Source: Flavobacteriia bacterium (GTDB lineage Bacteria; Bacteroidota; Bacteroidia; Flavobacteriales_D; Crocinitomicaceae). From it: DNA of 33,870 nucleotides. The stretch covers positions 1 to 33,870 of the forward strand of contig CANHRS010000022.1 in the NCBI GenBank assembly GCA_947463445.1. Reading direction: 5' to 3'. Under the pieces are notes generated by a model, which saw nothing but the letters and a program-made list of their open reading frames with translations, searched no databases and had not been told where the DNA came from. A program made the translations under genes and the position numbers. This document shows, piece after piece, positions 23,412 to 32,253 of this stretch. The number at the start of each line of letters is the position of its first letter. The stretch's first letter is position 1.

Positions 23412-23982
23412 GATAAATTGAATTTAGATGGTTAAACATTTTTAAATCAAAAATCTTATATTCTTGAGTAATCCTCTTTTTCGCAATTAAATCTGGTTTC
23501 CCATTTGAATTATTAAAGATAGCTAATTCATCCACAATTTCCGAGTAAATTTCGAACAGATTCTTAAGTCCATTTTGATACCTTCTCGCGATTACATCGG
23601 CTGGAATGTTATGTCCGCCTTCCAAAACTCTTGTTTTTACACGGTCAATCGCCAATTCAATGGAGTCTAACGAAAAAAACACCAAAGTCACGGTATAACC
23701 CATGGATTGAGCTTGTTTAATAGTATTCTTATAACTTTTAGTAGCTAAGGTGGTTTCAAACGCAAAAGTTTTACCTTGAACAAGCAATTCTTGAATACGG
23801 TGCAACATGATTCTTCCCGCTTCTATTCCAACTTTATCTGGCTGAAAAGGAGATAATCCTCGTGCAATTTCATCTGCATTGATAAACTCTTTACATCCTA
23901 AAATATCAGGAAGTATTGTGAAAGAGGCAGTTGTTTTACCTGCGCCATTACAACCGGCTATGATGTAAAGTTGTTTGTTCAT
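23398..23982 (-). CDS. Zeta-toxin-family P-loop kinase
   Basis: A 194-residue protein beginning MNKQLYIIAGCNGAGKTTASF, with Walker A GCNGAGKT (10-17). EFINADEIARGLSPFQPDKVGIEAGRIML matches the zeta-toxin substrate region, FAFETTLATKSY follows, and VFFSLDSIELAIDRVKTRVLEGGHNIPADVIARRY holds the arginines that contact phosphate. Zeta toxins phosphorylate UDP-N-acetylglucosamine and block peptidoglycan synthesis; many chromosomal homologues are less toxic or use other substrates. ATG 23982 is preferred to a TTG at 23991 because the latter lies in the -7 element. It forms a two-gene unit with the overlapping 53-residue protein. Confidence 0.85.
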   Translation of the reverse strand: MNKQLYIIAGCNGAGKTTASFTILPDILGCKEFINADEIARGLSPFQPDKVGIEAGRIMLHRIQELLVQGKTFAFETTLATKSYKNTIKQAQSMGYTVTLVFFSLDSIELAIDRVKTRVLEGGHNIPADVIARRYQNGLKNLFEIYSEIVDELAIFNNSNGKPDLIAKKRITQEYKIFDLKMFNHLNSIYHEKR

Positions 23983-23988
23983 TGTTTT

Positions 23989-23996
23989 CAAAATTA
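23989..23996 (-). promoter_or_regulatory. -7 promoter element TAATTTTG
   Basis: Exact TAnnTTTG match on the minus strand, ending 6 nt before ATG 23982. The predicted start is about 3 nt upstream of the ATG, so the kinase mRNA would be nearly leaderless. Confidence 0.55.
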
Positions 23997-24184
23997 CGAT
24001 TTTGTGTTTTTAAATTTGATAATTATTACGTTTTTGTTCTCCAAATAATTGAAATTTTGTTTAGTTTGATCTTTTTTCTAGTCAATCCTCAAGAGCGAAT
24101 GATTTCATTCACTTATTTTTTACTTTACCCAGATTATACCCGATTCAGTTGGATGATACTAGCTCATTTTACTGAATAATTCCT

Positions 24185-24192
24185 TACTTTTG
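24185..24192 (+). promoter_or_regulatory. -7 promoter element TACTTTTG of pcm
   Basis: Exact TAnnTTTG match with only 4 nt between it and ATG 24197. Using the usual -7 to +1 distance, transcription would begin at or beside the start codon, giving a leaderless mRNA. Confidence 0.6.
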
Positions 24193-24196
24193 TTAT

Positions 24197-24838
24197 ATGC
24201 AAGATTCGTTTAAACATAAAGGACTCCGTAAACTTCTAATCGAAGAATTACGTCAAAAAGGAATTTCGAATGAGAAAGTATTAGAAGCTTTTTTTGAGGT
24301 ACCGCGTCACTATTTTTTAGACCTTGCCTTCGAAAAACAAGCCTATTCCAACATGGCATTTCAAATTGGTGCCGGTCAAACTATTTCGCATCCGTATACG
24401 GTTGCTTTTCAAACGGAATTATTGCAACTAACAAAAGGGGAGAAGGTACTAGAAATTGGAACTGGCTCTGGTTTTCAAACGTCGATTTTGTGTGCGATGG
24501 GTATGAAAGTATTTTCCATTGAACGCCAAAAAGAATTGTACTTAAAAGCAAAGCCAATTATTCATCACATGCATTACAATCCCAAATTGTTTTATGGGGA
24601 TGGATACAAAGGAAGACCGCTAGATGCCCCCTTCGACAAAATCTTGGTTACCTGTGGTGCACCTTATATTCCAGATGCGCTGTTACAACAATTAAAAGTG
24701 GGAGGTTTGCTTGTTATTCCAATCGGAGAAGGAGAAAAACAACTGATGCAACGCATTACCAAAATTTCGGAAACAGAGTATAAAACTGAGGAATTTGGAG
24801 TGTTTAGTTTTGTGCCGATGTTGGAAAATACGAAGTAG
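24197..24838 (+). CDS. pcm: Protein-L-isoaspartate O-methyltransferase
   Basis: A 213-residue SAM-dependent methyltransferase of normal length. Family motifs: VPRHYFLDLAFEKQAYSN, the substrate loop FQIGAGQTISHPYTVAFQTELL, SAM motif I KVLEIGTGSGFQTSIL, and FDKILVTCGAPYIPDALLQQLKVGG. It methylates isoaspartyl residues in damaged proteins so they can revert to aspartate. Another ATG upstream is not available in frame near the promoter, and the -7 element sits directly before the start, implying a leaderless transcript. The 73-nt gap and separate promoter-like site before the next gene suggest independent transcription. Confidence 0.95.
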   Translation: MQDSFKHKGLRKLLIEELRQKGISNEKVLEAFFEVPRHYFLDLAFEKQAYSNMAFQIGAGQTISHPYTVAFQTELLQLTKGEKVLEIGTGSGFQTSILCAMGMKVFSIERQKELYLKAKPIIHHMHYNPKLFYGDGYKGRPLDAPFDKILVTCGAPYIPDALLQQLKVGGLLVIPIGEGEKQLMQRITKISETEYKTEEFGVFSFVPMLENTK

Positions 24839-24846
24839 AAATTTTA

Positions 24847-24875
24847 TTGAAATAATATAATTTCGCTTACTTTTT
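24847..24875 (+). promoter_or_regulatory. Probable promoter of ndh: TTG, 18 nt, TACTTTTT
   Basis: TTG (24847-24849) and TACTTTTT (24868-24875, one mismatch to TAnnTTTG) have good spacing and predict a leader of about 33 nt to ATG 24912. Confidence 0.45.
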
Positions 24876-24911
24876 TAACTACCTTCACACTACATTTTTA
24901 ATTCAATTTAC

Positions 24912-26213
24912 ATGGGAGCAAACATTCCTTCAAGTGATTTAGAAAGAGTAGTCATTCTTGGCGGTGGATTTGCAGGGATTGAGTTAGCAAAGAAACTTTA
25001 TTCTAAAAAGTATCAAATTGTTTTATTAGATAAAAACAATTATCACCAGTTTCAACCTTTATTTTATCAAGTGGCAACTGCAGGTTTAGAACCTAGTGCT
25101 ATTTCTTTTCCACTACGTAAATTATTTCAGAAAAATGAGCAGTTTCATTTTCGTATGACCAAGGTGGAAGGCGTAGATACCGCAAATCAAGAAGTGTATA
25201 CTGATATTGGTATAATTAAATACGACAAATTGGTGGTAGCTATAGGTGCAACAACCAATTTCTATAACAATGCGCAAATCGAAGCGAATGTCCTTCCCTT
25301 AAAATCTACAGCGGAAGCCTTAAACCTGCGAAATACCTTGTTCAATACCTTCGAAAAAGCCTTATTAGAAAGAAATGCAGCAAAACGAAAAGCATTATTA
25401 ACCGTAGTGATTGTAGGTGGAGGACCTACAGGTGTAGAAGTTTCTGGTTCGTTAGCAGATATGCGGAAGTTAATTTTACCAAAAGATTATCCAGAAATCA
25501 ATTTTGATGAAATGGAAATTTACTTAGTAGATGGAGCTGATCGTTTGTTGAGCGGTATGAAAGAACATGCTTCTCATAAAGCGAAGGTATATTTAGAGAA
25601 ATTGGGAATTAAATTGATTCAAAAAGCGCATGTAACAAGTTACGATGGTTCGACCTTGGTTTTGGGGGATGGTTCGGAGATCGAAACACATACCGTTATT
25701 TGGGCAGCTGGTGTTAGAGCCAATGCATTGAAAGGAATCGAACCAGAACTGATATTGCCAAACAACCGAATTTCGGTAAATGAATACAACCAAGTGAATA
25801 GCTATTCTAATGTGTTTGCTTTGGGTGATATCGCATCGATGTCGAGTGATGTCCCTTATCCGAAAGGTCATCCACAAGTCGCGCAAGTTGCGATACAGCA
25901 AGCTCGTTTATTAGGAAGAAATTTGAATCAAAAATCTACAAGTGCTTGGAAGAAATTCGTCTACAAAGATTTAGGTTCTATGGCGACAGTTGGTCGTAAT
26001 TTAGCAGTGGTCGAATTTCCTAAAATGAAATTCTCAGGATTTTTCGCCTGGTGTGTGTGGATGTTTGTGCATCTTATTTCCTTGATCGGTACAAAAAACA
26101 AACTACAAACCTTTCTAAACTGGGTGTGGAATTATTTTACATACGACCAATCCCTACGTTTGATTTTATCGCCAAAGAAAGAGGAAAAAATTAATGTTGA
26201 TTCAGAAAAATAG
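24912..26213 (+). CDS. ndh: Type II NADH:quinone oxidoreductase
   Basis: A 433-residue flavoprotein. RVVILGGGFAGIELAKKL near residue 12 binds FAD, VVIVGGGPTGVEVSGSLADM near 165 binds NADH, and VFALGDIA near 300 is the second FAD motif. The quinone-site region YPKGHPQVAQVAIQQ follows. The C-terminal part GFFAWCVWMFVHLISLIG is an amphipathic or membrane-associated segment typical of NDH-2. It transfers electrons from NADH to menaquinone without pumping protons, at the inner face of the cytoplasmic membrane. Length is normal. The family resemblance is strong, although some members act on other quinone-linked substrates. Confidence 0.9.
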   Translation: MGANIPSSDLERVVILGGGFAGIELAKKLYSKKYQIVLLDKNNYHQFQPLFYQVATAGLEPSAISFPLRKLFQKNEQFHFRMTKVEGVDTANQEVYTDIGIIKYDKLVVAIGATTNFYNNAQIEANVLPLKSTAEALNLRNTLFNTFEKALLERNAAKRKALLTVVIVGGGPTGVEVSGSLADMRKLILPKDYPEINFDEMEIYLVDGADRLLSGMKEHASHKAKVYLEKLGIKLIQKAHVTSYDGSTLVLGDGSEIETHTVIWAAGVRANALKGIEPELILPNNRISVNEYNQVNSYSNVFALGDIASMSSDVPYPKGHPQVAQVAIQQARLLGRNLNQKSTSAWKKFVYKDLGSMATVGRNLAVVEFPKMKFSGFFAWCVWMFVHLISLIGTKNKLQTFLNWVWNYFTYDQSLRLILSPKKEEKINVDSEK

Positions 26214-26249
26214 GATTGAATTTTATTATTTTTTTTGAAACCATAAAAT

Positions 26250-26417
26250 GGCCATTTAGGAAGTTTCTGTAGAAAATAAGTGCAATGGAACGTAGTCAAA
26301 CCCTTGTTTGAACCCAGCCTTCTGAATTTTCAGTATGAAAATCAGCTAAAGGCGTTTGTGAGTTTGGGTGAAGGCAGTGAAATGAAAAGTGATTTTCAAA
26401 GAAAGTTCCTAGAGGCC
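26250..26417. repeat. 168-bp nested inverted-repeat element (MITE- or REP-like)
   Basis: Ends: GGCC then TTAGGAAGTTTCT at the left, and AGAAAGTTCCTAG then GGCC at the right, complementary over about 20 bp with few mismatches. Inside: TCAAAC-CCTT-GTTTGA (26296-26311), and an extended hairpin where GCCTT pairs with AAGGC around CTGAATTTTCA-GTA-TGAAAATCAG (26317-26353). A 12-nt palindrome AAATGGCCATTT (26246-26257) overlaps the left end. Lies between the convergent ndh and ABC-F genes; no coding frame. Either a small non-autonomous mobile element or a structured RNA. Confidence 0.55.
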
Positions 26418-26430
26418 TAGACTTTTTGGC

Positions 26431-26461
26431 TCCACCTTTTTGGGCGATGCAAAAAGGTGGA
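26431..26461. terminator. Strong 12-bp hairpin between convergent genes
   Basis: TCCACCTTTTTG (26431-26442) pairs perfectly with CAAAAAGGTGGA (26450-26461) around GGCGATG. No long T run follows, so it is not a textbook terminator, but its place between convergent 3' ends suggests transcript-end formation on one or both strands. Confidence 0.5.
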
Positions 26462-26481
26462 ATCAATAATTAAAAAAGCAA

Positions 26482-28110
<1,629 letters not shown>

Positions 28111-28122
28111 TCAAATTTAGCG

Positions 28123-28130
28123 CAAAGATA
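28123..28130 (-). promoter_or_regulatory. -7 promoter element TATCTTTG
   Basis: Exact TAnnTTTG match on the minus strand, 18 nt before the ABC-F ATG (28104); the predicted leader is about 15 nt. Confidence 0.65.
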
Positions 28131-28222
28131 CAATGATTTATTGGAAAATCTTAATTCGATTTTGTATTAACTTTTAGTACCTAAACAACGCATTTTCAAA
28201 TTTTATATTTAGCCTATCGAAT

Positions 28223-29224
28223 TTATACTGAGCTTGTCGAAGTATCAATATTCCATCGTGAATTCTTCCACTCTTTTTGCTCTTCTTTGGTTAAAAACGT
28301 CCATGCGATAATACGACTTGTTTTATTCCCTTGTCCCATTGGTATCGTCTTTACTTCCAAAGCACGGTATTTTTCAAACGTTTTGTATGCGTTTTTTAAA
28401 TTCGATTGTTTAGAAACCAAAGTGGTAAACCAAAACACATTTTTCTCGAATTTCGTGCTTTCACGGATTAATTTATTGACAAACCAATCTTCGCCACCCT
28501 CACACCAAAGTTCGTTGCTCTGTCCCCCAAAATTTAGGGTTGGAACCACATTAGGATCCTGAGCTTGTCGAAGGGGTGCAAGGTTGGTGACTTTTCGAAT
28601 GGTTCCTTTAAGTGCATCTTCCTGACTTCCGTGAAATGGTGGATTACAAAAAGTTACATCGATAATTTCTTCTTTCGTAATTGCTCCAAACAACAAATCT
28701 TTTGGGTTTTCTTGTAAACGTATTTCTACAAAATCTTTTAAATTTTCATTTTGAGAAATAATATTTTTCGCAGACTCTACCGATACAGGATCAATATCCG
28801 AACCGATAAAACTCCACCCATATTCTTGGTGACCAAGAATAGGGTAGATACAATTGGCGCCTGTTCCAATATCTAAACATTTAATTTCAGGACCTTTAGG
28901 GATATTTCCGTAATTATACACTTGCAATAAATCTGCAACATGATGGATGTAATCTGCTCTTCCAGGGATTGGAGGACACAAATAATTTTCTGGAATATCC
29001 CAATAGTTAATGTCGTAATGCGCTAGTAGCAAGGCCTTATTCAATAATTTTACTGCTTCTGGATTCGCAAAGTCGATGGTGTCTTTTTGATTAAATTCGT
29101 TTTTACGAACAAAGGGTTTAAGTTCTGGTAGGTGTTTGGTTAGTAGTTGAAAGTCATAGCCTTCTATATGCTTATTGTTTGTGTGAAGTTTTGGTTTACT
29201 AATTTCTTTGATCTTTTTACCCAT
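28223..29224 (-). CDS. rlmF: 23S rRNA (adenine(1618)-N6)-methyltransferase
   Basis: A 333-residue SAM-dependent methyltransferase starting MGKKIKEISKPKLH at 29224; an ATG 36 nt upstream would add 12 residues unlike the family. Motifs: NYWDIPENYLCPPIPGRADYIHH, SAM motif CLDIGTGANCIYPILG, catalytic CNPPFHGS, NFGGQSNELWCEGGE and WFTTLVSK, all as in E. coli RlmF, which methylates A1618 of 23S rRNA. Two copies of a dispersed repeat lie in the gene: one inserts about eight residues (PLRQAQDP) between the NPPF and NFGG motifs, and one supplies the C-terminal DTSTSSV and nearly the stop codon. Both keep the frame, so the enzyme is probably functional. Confidence 0.92.
   Translation of the reverse strand: MGKKIKEISKPKLHTNNKHIEGYDFQLLTKHLPELKPFVRKNEFNQKDTIDFANPEAVKLLNKALLLAHYDINYWDIPENYLCPPIPGRADYIHHVADLLQVYNYGNIPKGPEIKCLDIGTGANCIYPILGHQEYGWSFIGSDIDPVSVESAKNIISQNENLKDFVEIRLQENPKDLLFGAITKEEIIDVTFCNPPFHGSQEDALKGTIRKVTNLAPLRQAQDPNVVPTLNFGGQSNELWCEGGEDWFVNKLIRESTKFEKNVFWFTTLVSKQSNLKNAYKTFEKYRALEVKTIPMGQGNKTSRIIAWTFLTKEEQKEWKNSRWNIDTSTSSV
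28227..28243. repeat. Dispersed repeat ACTGAGCTTGTCGAAGT at the rlmF 3' end
   Basis: Shares the 15-base core CTGAGCTTGTCGAAG with 28559-28573. Read on the minus strand it encodes the last residues TSTSSV of RlmF. Confidence 0.8.
28557..28574. repeat. Dispersed repeat TCCTGAGCTTGTCGAAGG inside rlmF
   Basis: Second copy of the CTGAGCTTGTCGAAG core, here within coding sequence and translated in frame as LRQAQD. The related tandem pair at 8485-8514 is a diverged form. Confidence 0.8.
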
Positions 29225-29662
29225 GTCGATTTTTGTTAGCTGTATGAACACTAAATGCACTCAAGTTTTATACAAAGTTCGCAAAGATTTATTGATAGTA
29301 TACTAAATAATGAAGTTTCTTTGTGCTTTTTAAAATTGCAATTGGTTTTTAAGATAAAGGTTACATTGACATAAGGTAGGGTATTTTTAGCACGAAGGGC
29401 TCAATGGCAAGGAGAAACACGAAGAGTTTAACTCTTCTCAAACAAGAAGGCACTTTGTTTAATTGTTTAACCTTATAGGACAAAGTTTTATTAATGGTGA
29501 ACTTTGTGGAGTTCTCTGTGGCTTTGTGTTAAAATCAGCAAGTTATTTAACACCAAGGGCTCAAAGACATGGATAAAAACAAGAAGCACCAGCAAAATAA
29601 TGATTCCTACTGTGATCAAATAAAGAAACGTCTCATAGATTTAACCCTAGTTCAATAGAAAG
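29225..29662. other. 438-bp non-coding region with degenerate repeats
   Basis: No convincing gene. CAC-n-AAGGGCTCAA occurs at 29391-29404 and 29551-29564, within longer related units of about 36 bp (29389-29424 and 29549-29586). CTTTGTGTTAA (29522-29532) and TTAACACCAAG (29547-29557) form an inverted pair with one mismatch. Short ACTTTGT/ACAAAGT words recur throughout. The rlmF promoter must lie at the left end, but only one-mismatch -7 candidates are visible. Confidence 0.6.
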
Positions 29663-32044
29663 TTAAAACTGAATTTTATATACAAAATTTGGAAAGAATC
29701 CAATCTGATAAGCCGTATTTATGGTATTTCTAATTGGGTTGTAGCGTTGTGCAAAAACATTTTTGTGATTCGTTACGTTTTGTATATCGAAGAAAATAGA
29801 TTGTGCTAATTTGTATTTTGAGCTATTTTTAACGAAACCAAACTTGATATCTAAGCGATAAAACGCAGGGTTTCGCTCTGTAAATGCTACGTCGCCTTTT
29901 TGGTTTATTTGTACACCAGCGAGTTTAGATGCAGCTAAATCTATCGGTGTGAAATATCTTCCCCCAGCAGTGGTAACCTTGACGTCTATAGTAAAACGAT
30001 TCTTTTTTTCTTGGCCCAGAAGAAATTCTTTACCAAGCAATAAATTTGCTACATATCGACCATTAAATGCTGTATTATATGTTTTATTATCTGCTCCTTT
30101 ATAGGTAGACTGATATATTGAACCAGTTGCTAAACCATAGTATCCTTTACTAAAGAATTTCTCAATAGTTAATTCTAGTCCGTAATTTTCACCTGTTCCC
30201 TTGTTTACTAAGTACCCTTGCTCGTTTGGTATAAAACTAGCACCAACATTTAAAATGGAATAGGTACTATCTAGATAAGATATTGGCACATTATATAAAT
30301 GTTGGTAATAAAGTTCTGTTTTGAATCTCCAGTCTTTTGCTGGAAAAAAATCATAGCCTATCACATAATGTAAGCTTCTAGTAAAATCAATATTTCTATT
30401 CGATTGTATATAAGAATTATCCGTAAGTTTTGTTCTGTAAAAGTATACATCGGTTGGTTGCATCTGGGAGTGAACACCCATTCCTAAACTCAACATGTTT
30501 TTTTCATTCATTTGAAATTTGAATCCAATGCGTGGTTCAATGGATTTTGTATTGTTTAAGGTTAAAAATTGACTATGTATTCCAGCGTTTAACGTTAATT
30601 TTTCCGTAAAACTATATTTAATTTGTGCATAACCTTGTAACAAAGAAGTATAGTCTTTAAAGTCCCAAATTTGAATCCAATCTGGTGTGAACGTTCTATT
30701 TCTGTAAAATAAATTTAAATTAATCCATTCTTCAATTACACCAATTTTTAAAAATAATTTGCTGTTAATTTTAGAGTTGAATGACATATTTCCTATATAT
30801 CGCAATTGCTCAGTAGCATTCTCAACAACGCGAGTCACTAAAGTTGTTTGCTCGTTTATAGTGTCTTCATCATAATTAGAACCAGAGTATGAAACACCTA
30901 TAACCGTTTTGAAATACGATTTTTCGTTTAGTCGGATTGTATGATTTAACCCAGCTAATCCTACTTTGCTTTTGAAATAACTGTCACGATTTGGAAAAGC
31001 AAATAAATCAGTGCTATCCACCTCTTTGTGATCAAAATCAATTTTACTTATACCTCCTAAACCAAATAATACAAATTTTCCAAATTTTGTTTTGGCTCCG
31101 TTTATTTTGAATGAAATATCTTGGTAAAATGGGGTTGCTGCTGTACCTATAGGTAAACCAATTGCTTGAGCAACTCCAGTAAATGAATAACGATATGCAA
31201 TTAAATAGGAGGAACCTTTTTCTTTATTAATTGGTCCTTCAGTCATAGCTTCAATTCCTGTTAAGGCGCCAATTTGAAATGTATGCTCTCGTTTATCAGA
31301 ATTTCCCTTTCGAAATCCAAGGTCAAATACTCCAGCATTTGCATTCCCGTATTCGGAAGGAAAAGCGGAAGTGAAAAAATCTGAGTTCTTTAACATGTTG
31401 GTGTTTAGTGCGCTTACAGGCCCTCCAGTTGTTCCAATTGTCGAAAAGTGATTTGGATTCGGAATGTTTAACCCTTCAATCCTCCACAATAAACCGGTTG
31501 GTGAATTACCGCGTATTACAATATCATTTCTTGTGTCGTCGGGACTACTCACCCCAGCAAAGTTAGCTACTAAACGTGATGGATCAGATCGACCACCTGC
31601 ATATCGATTGACTTCCTCTGTACTAAAAGAACGTGCACTTACAGAAGACATCTCATTGATTGTTTCATTTTTTTTTCCTACAGATATACTTGCAGCGGAA
31701 AGTTGCTTAATATTTTCATTTAATGTAAAATCTAGAATTACCTCTTTGCCCGTTGTCACTACAACATTAGGAATCGTTGTACTTGCATATCCACTAAAGA
31801 TTGCTTGCACATCATACCGACCAGATAGAACATCTACAATTCGATAATTACCATTAGAATCCGAAATAGCACTAATACTGTTTGCTAAGCCAAGGATACT
31901 TATTTGAACACCCTGCAAAGGTTGAAGAGATTGTTTATCTACAATATTTCCTTTAATGGTTTGACCTACATTTTGTGCTTGTGCAATAAGTACATTAAGG
32001 ATTAAAAATGAAGTTAATAAAATGAGTTGTATGTATTTTTTCAT
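29663..32044 (-). CDS. TonB-dependent outer-membrane receptor
   Basis: A 793-residue outer-membrane protein. A signal peptide (KKYIQLILLTSFLILNVLIAQA, cut before Q) is followed by a carboxypeptidase-regulatory-like domain (about 28-115: IKGNIVDKQSLQPLQGVQISI, DSNGNYRIVDVLSGRYDV). A plug domain follows (about 125-260: VNRYAGGRSDPSRLVANFAGVS, NDIVIRGNSPTGLLWRIEG), then a beta barrel ending in the aromatic VYKIQF, as required for BAM-dependent insertion. Such receptors import large ligands with TonB energy. No SusD partner is adjacent, so it is not a SusCD pair. A near-consensus -7 element TACTTTTA lies at 32070-32063. The ligand is unknown. Confidence 0.9.
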   Translation of the reverse strand: MKKYIQLILLTSFLILNVLIAQAQNVGQTIKGNIVDKQSLQPLQGVQISILGLANSISAISDSNGNYRIVDVLSGRYDVQAIFSGYASTTIPNVVVTTGKEVILDFTLNENIKQLSAASISVGKKNETINEMSSVSARSFSTEEVNRYAGGRSDPSRLVANFAGVSSPDDTRNDIVIRGNSPTGLLWRIEGLNIPNPNHFSTIGTTGGPVSALNTNMLKNSDFFTSAFPSEYGNANAGVFDLGFRKGNSDKREHTFQIGALTGIEAMTEGPINKEKGSSYLIAYRYSFTGVAQAIGLPIGTAATPFYQDISFKINGAKTKFGKFVLFGLGGISKIDFDHKEVDSTDLFAFPNRDSYFKSKVGLAGLNHTIRLNEKSYFKTVIGVSYSGSNYDEDTINEQTTLVTRVVENATEQLRYIGNMSFNSKINSKLFLKIGVIEEWINLNLFYRNRTFTPDWIQIWDFKDYTSLLQGYAQIKYSFTEKLTLNAGIHSQFLTLNNTKSIEPRIGFKFQMNEKNMLSLGMGVHSQMQPTDVYFYRTKLTDNSYIQSNRNIDFTRSLHYVIGYDFFPAKDWRFKTELYYQHLYNVPISYLDSTYSILNVGASFIPNEQGYLVNKGTGENYGLELTIEKFFSKGYYGLATGSIYQSTYKGADNKTYNTAFNGRYVANLLLGKEFLLGQEKKNRFTIDVKVTTAGGRYFTPIDLAASKLAGVQINQKGDVAFTERNPAFYRLDIKFGFVKNSSKYKLAQSIFFDIQNVTNHKNVFAQRYNPIRNTINTAYQIGFFPNFVYKIQF

Positions 32045-32253
32045 AAAAAACGATTGTTCGTATAAAAGTATTTTTTCTAATTGAAATGAATTAAATAATT
32101 TCGTTGAATTGTAGAATTTTGAATTCTAATTACGCAAAAACAAAGACAAAAATTATGGGGATAGAGTATTTAATTCGATAATTACGACAAATACCTTATC
32201 TAGTTATAGATTTTGTAGTTTTTTTTTGTGACTTTTGTGTTGATTTTTTAAAA

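Noticed and set aside
23982-24179. 65-residue plus-strand frame between the zeta-like kinase and pcm
   Set aside because: Hydrophobic chance frame in AT-rich intergenic DNA, starting on the kinase start codon in antisense; no supporting promoter.
29225-29260. Upstream ATG for rlmF at 29260
   Set aside because: It adds a hydrophobic dozen residues absent from the family; MGKKIKE at 29224 is a better start.
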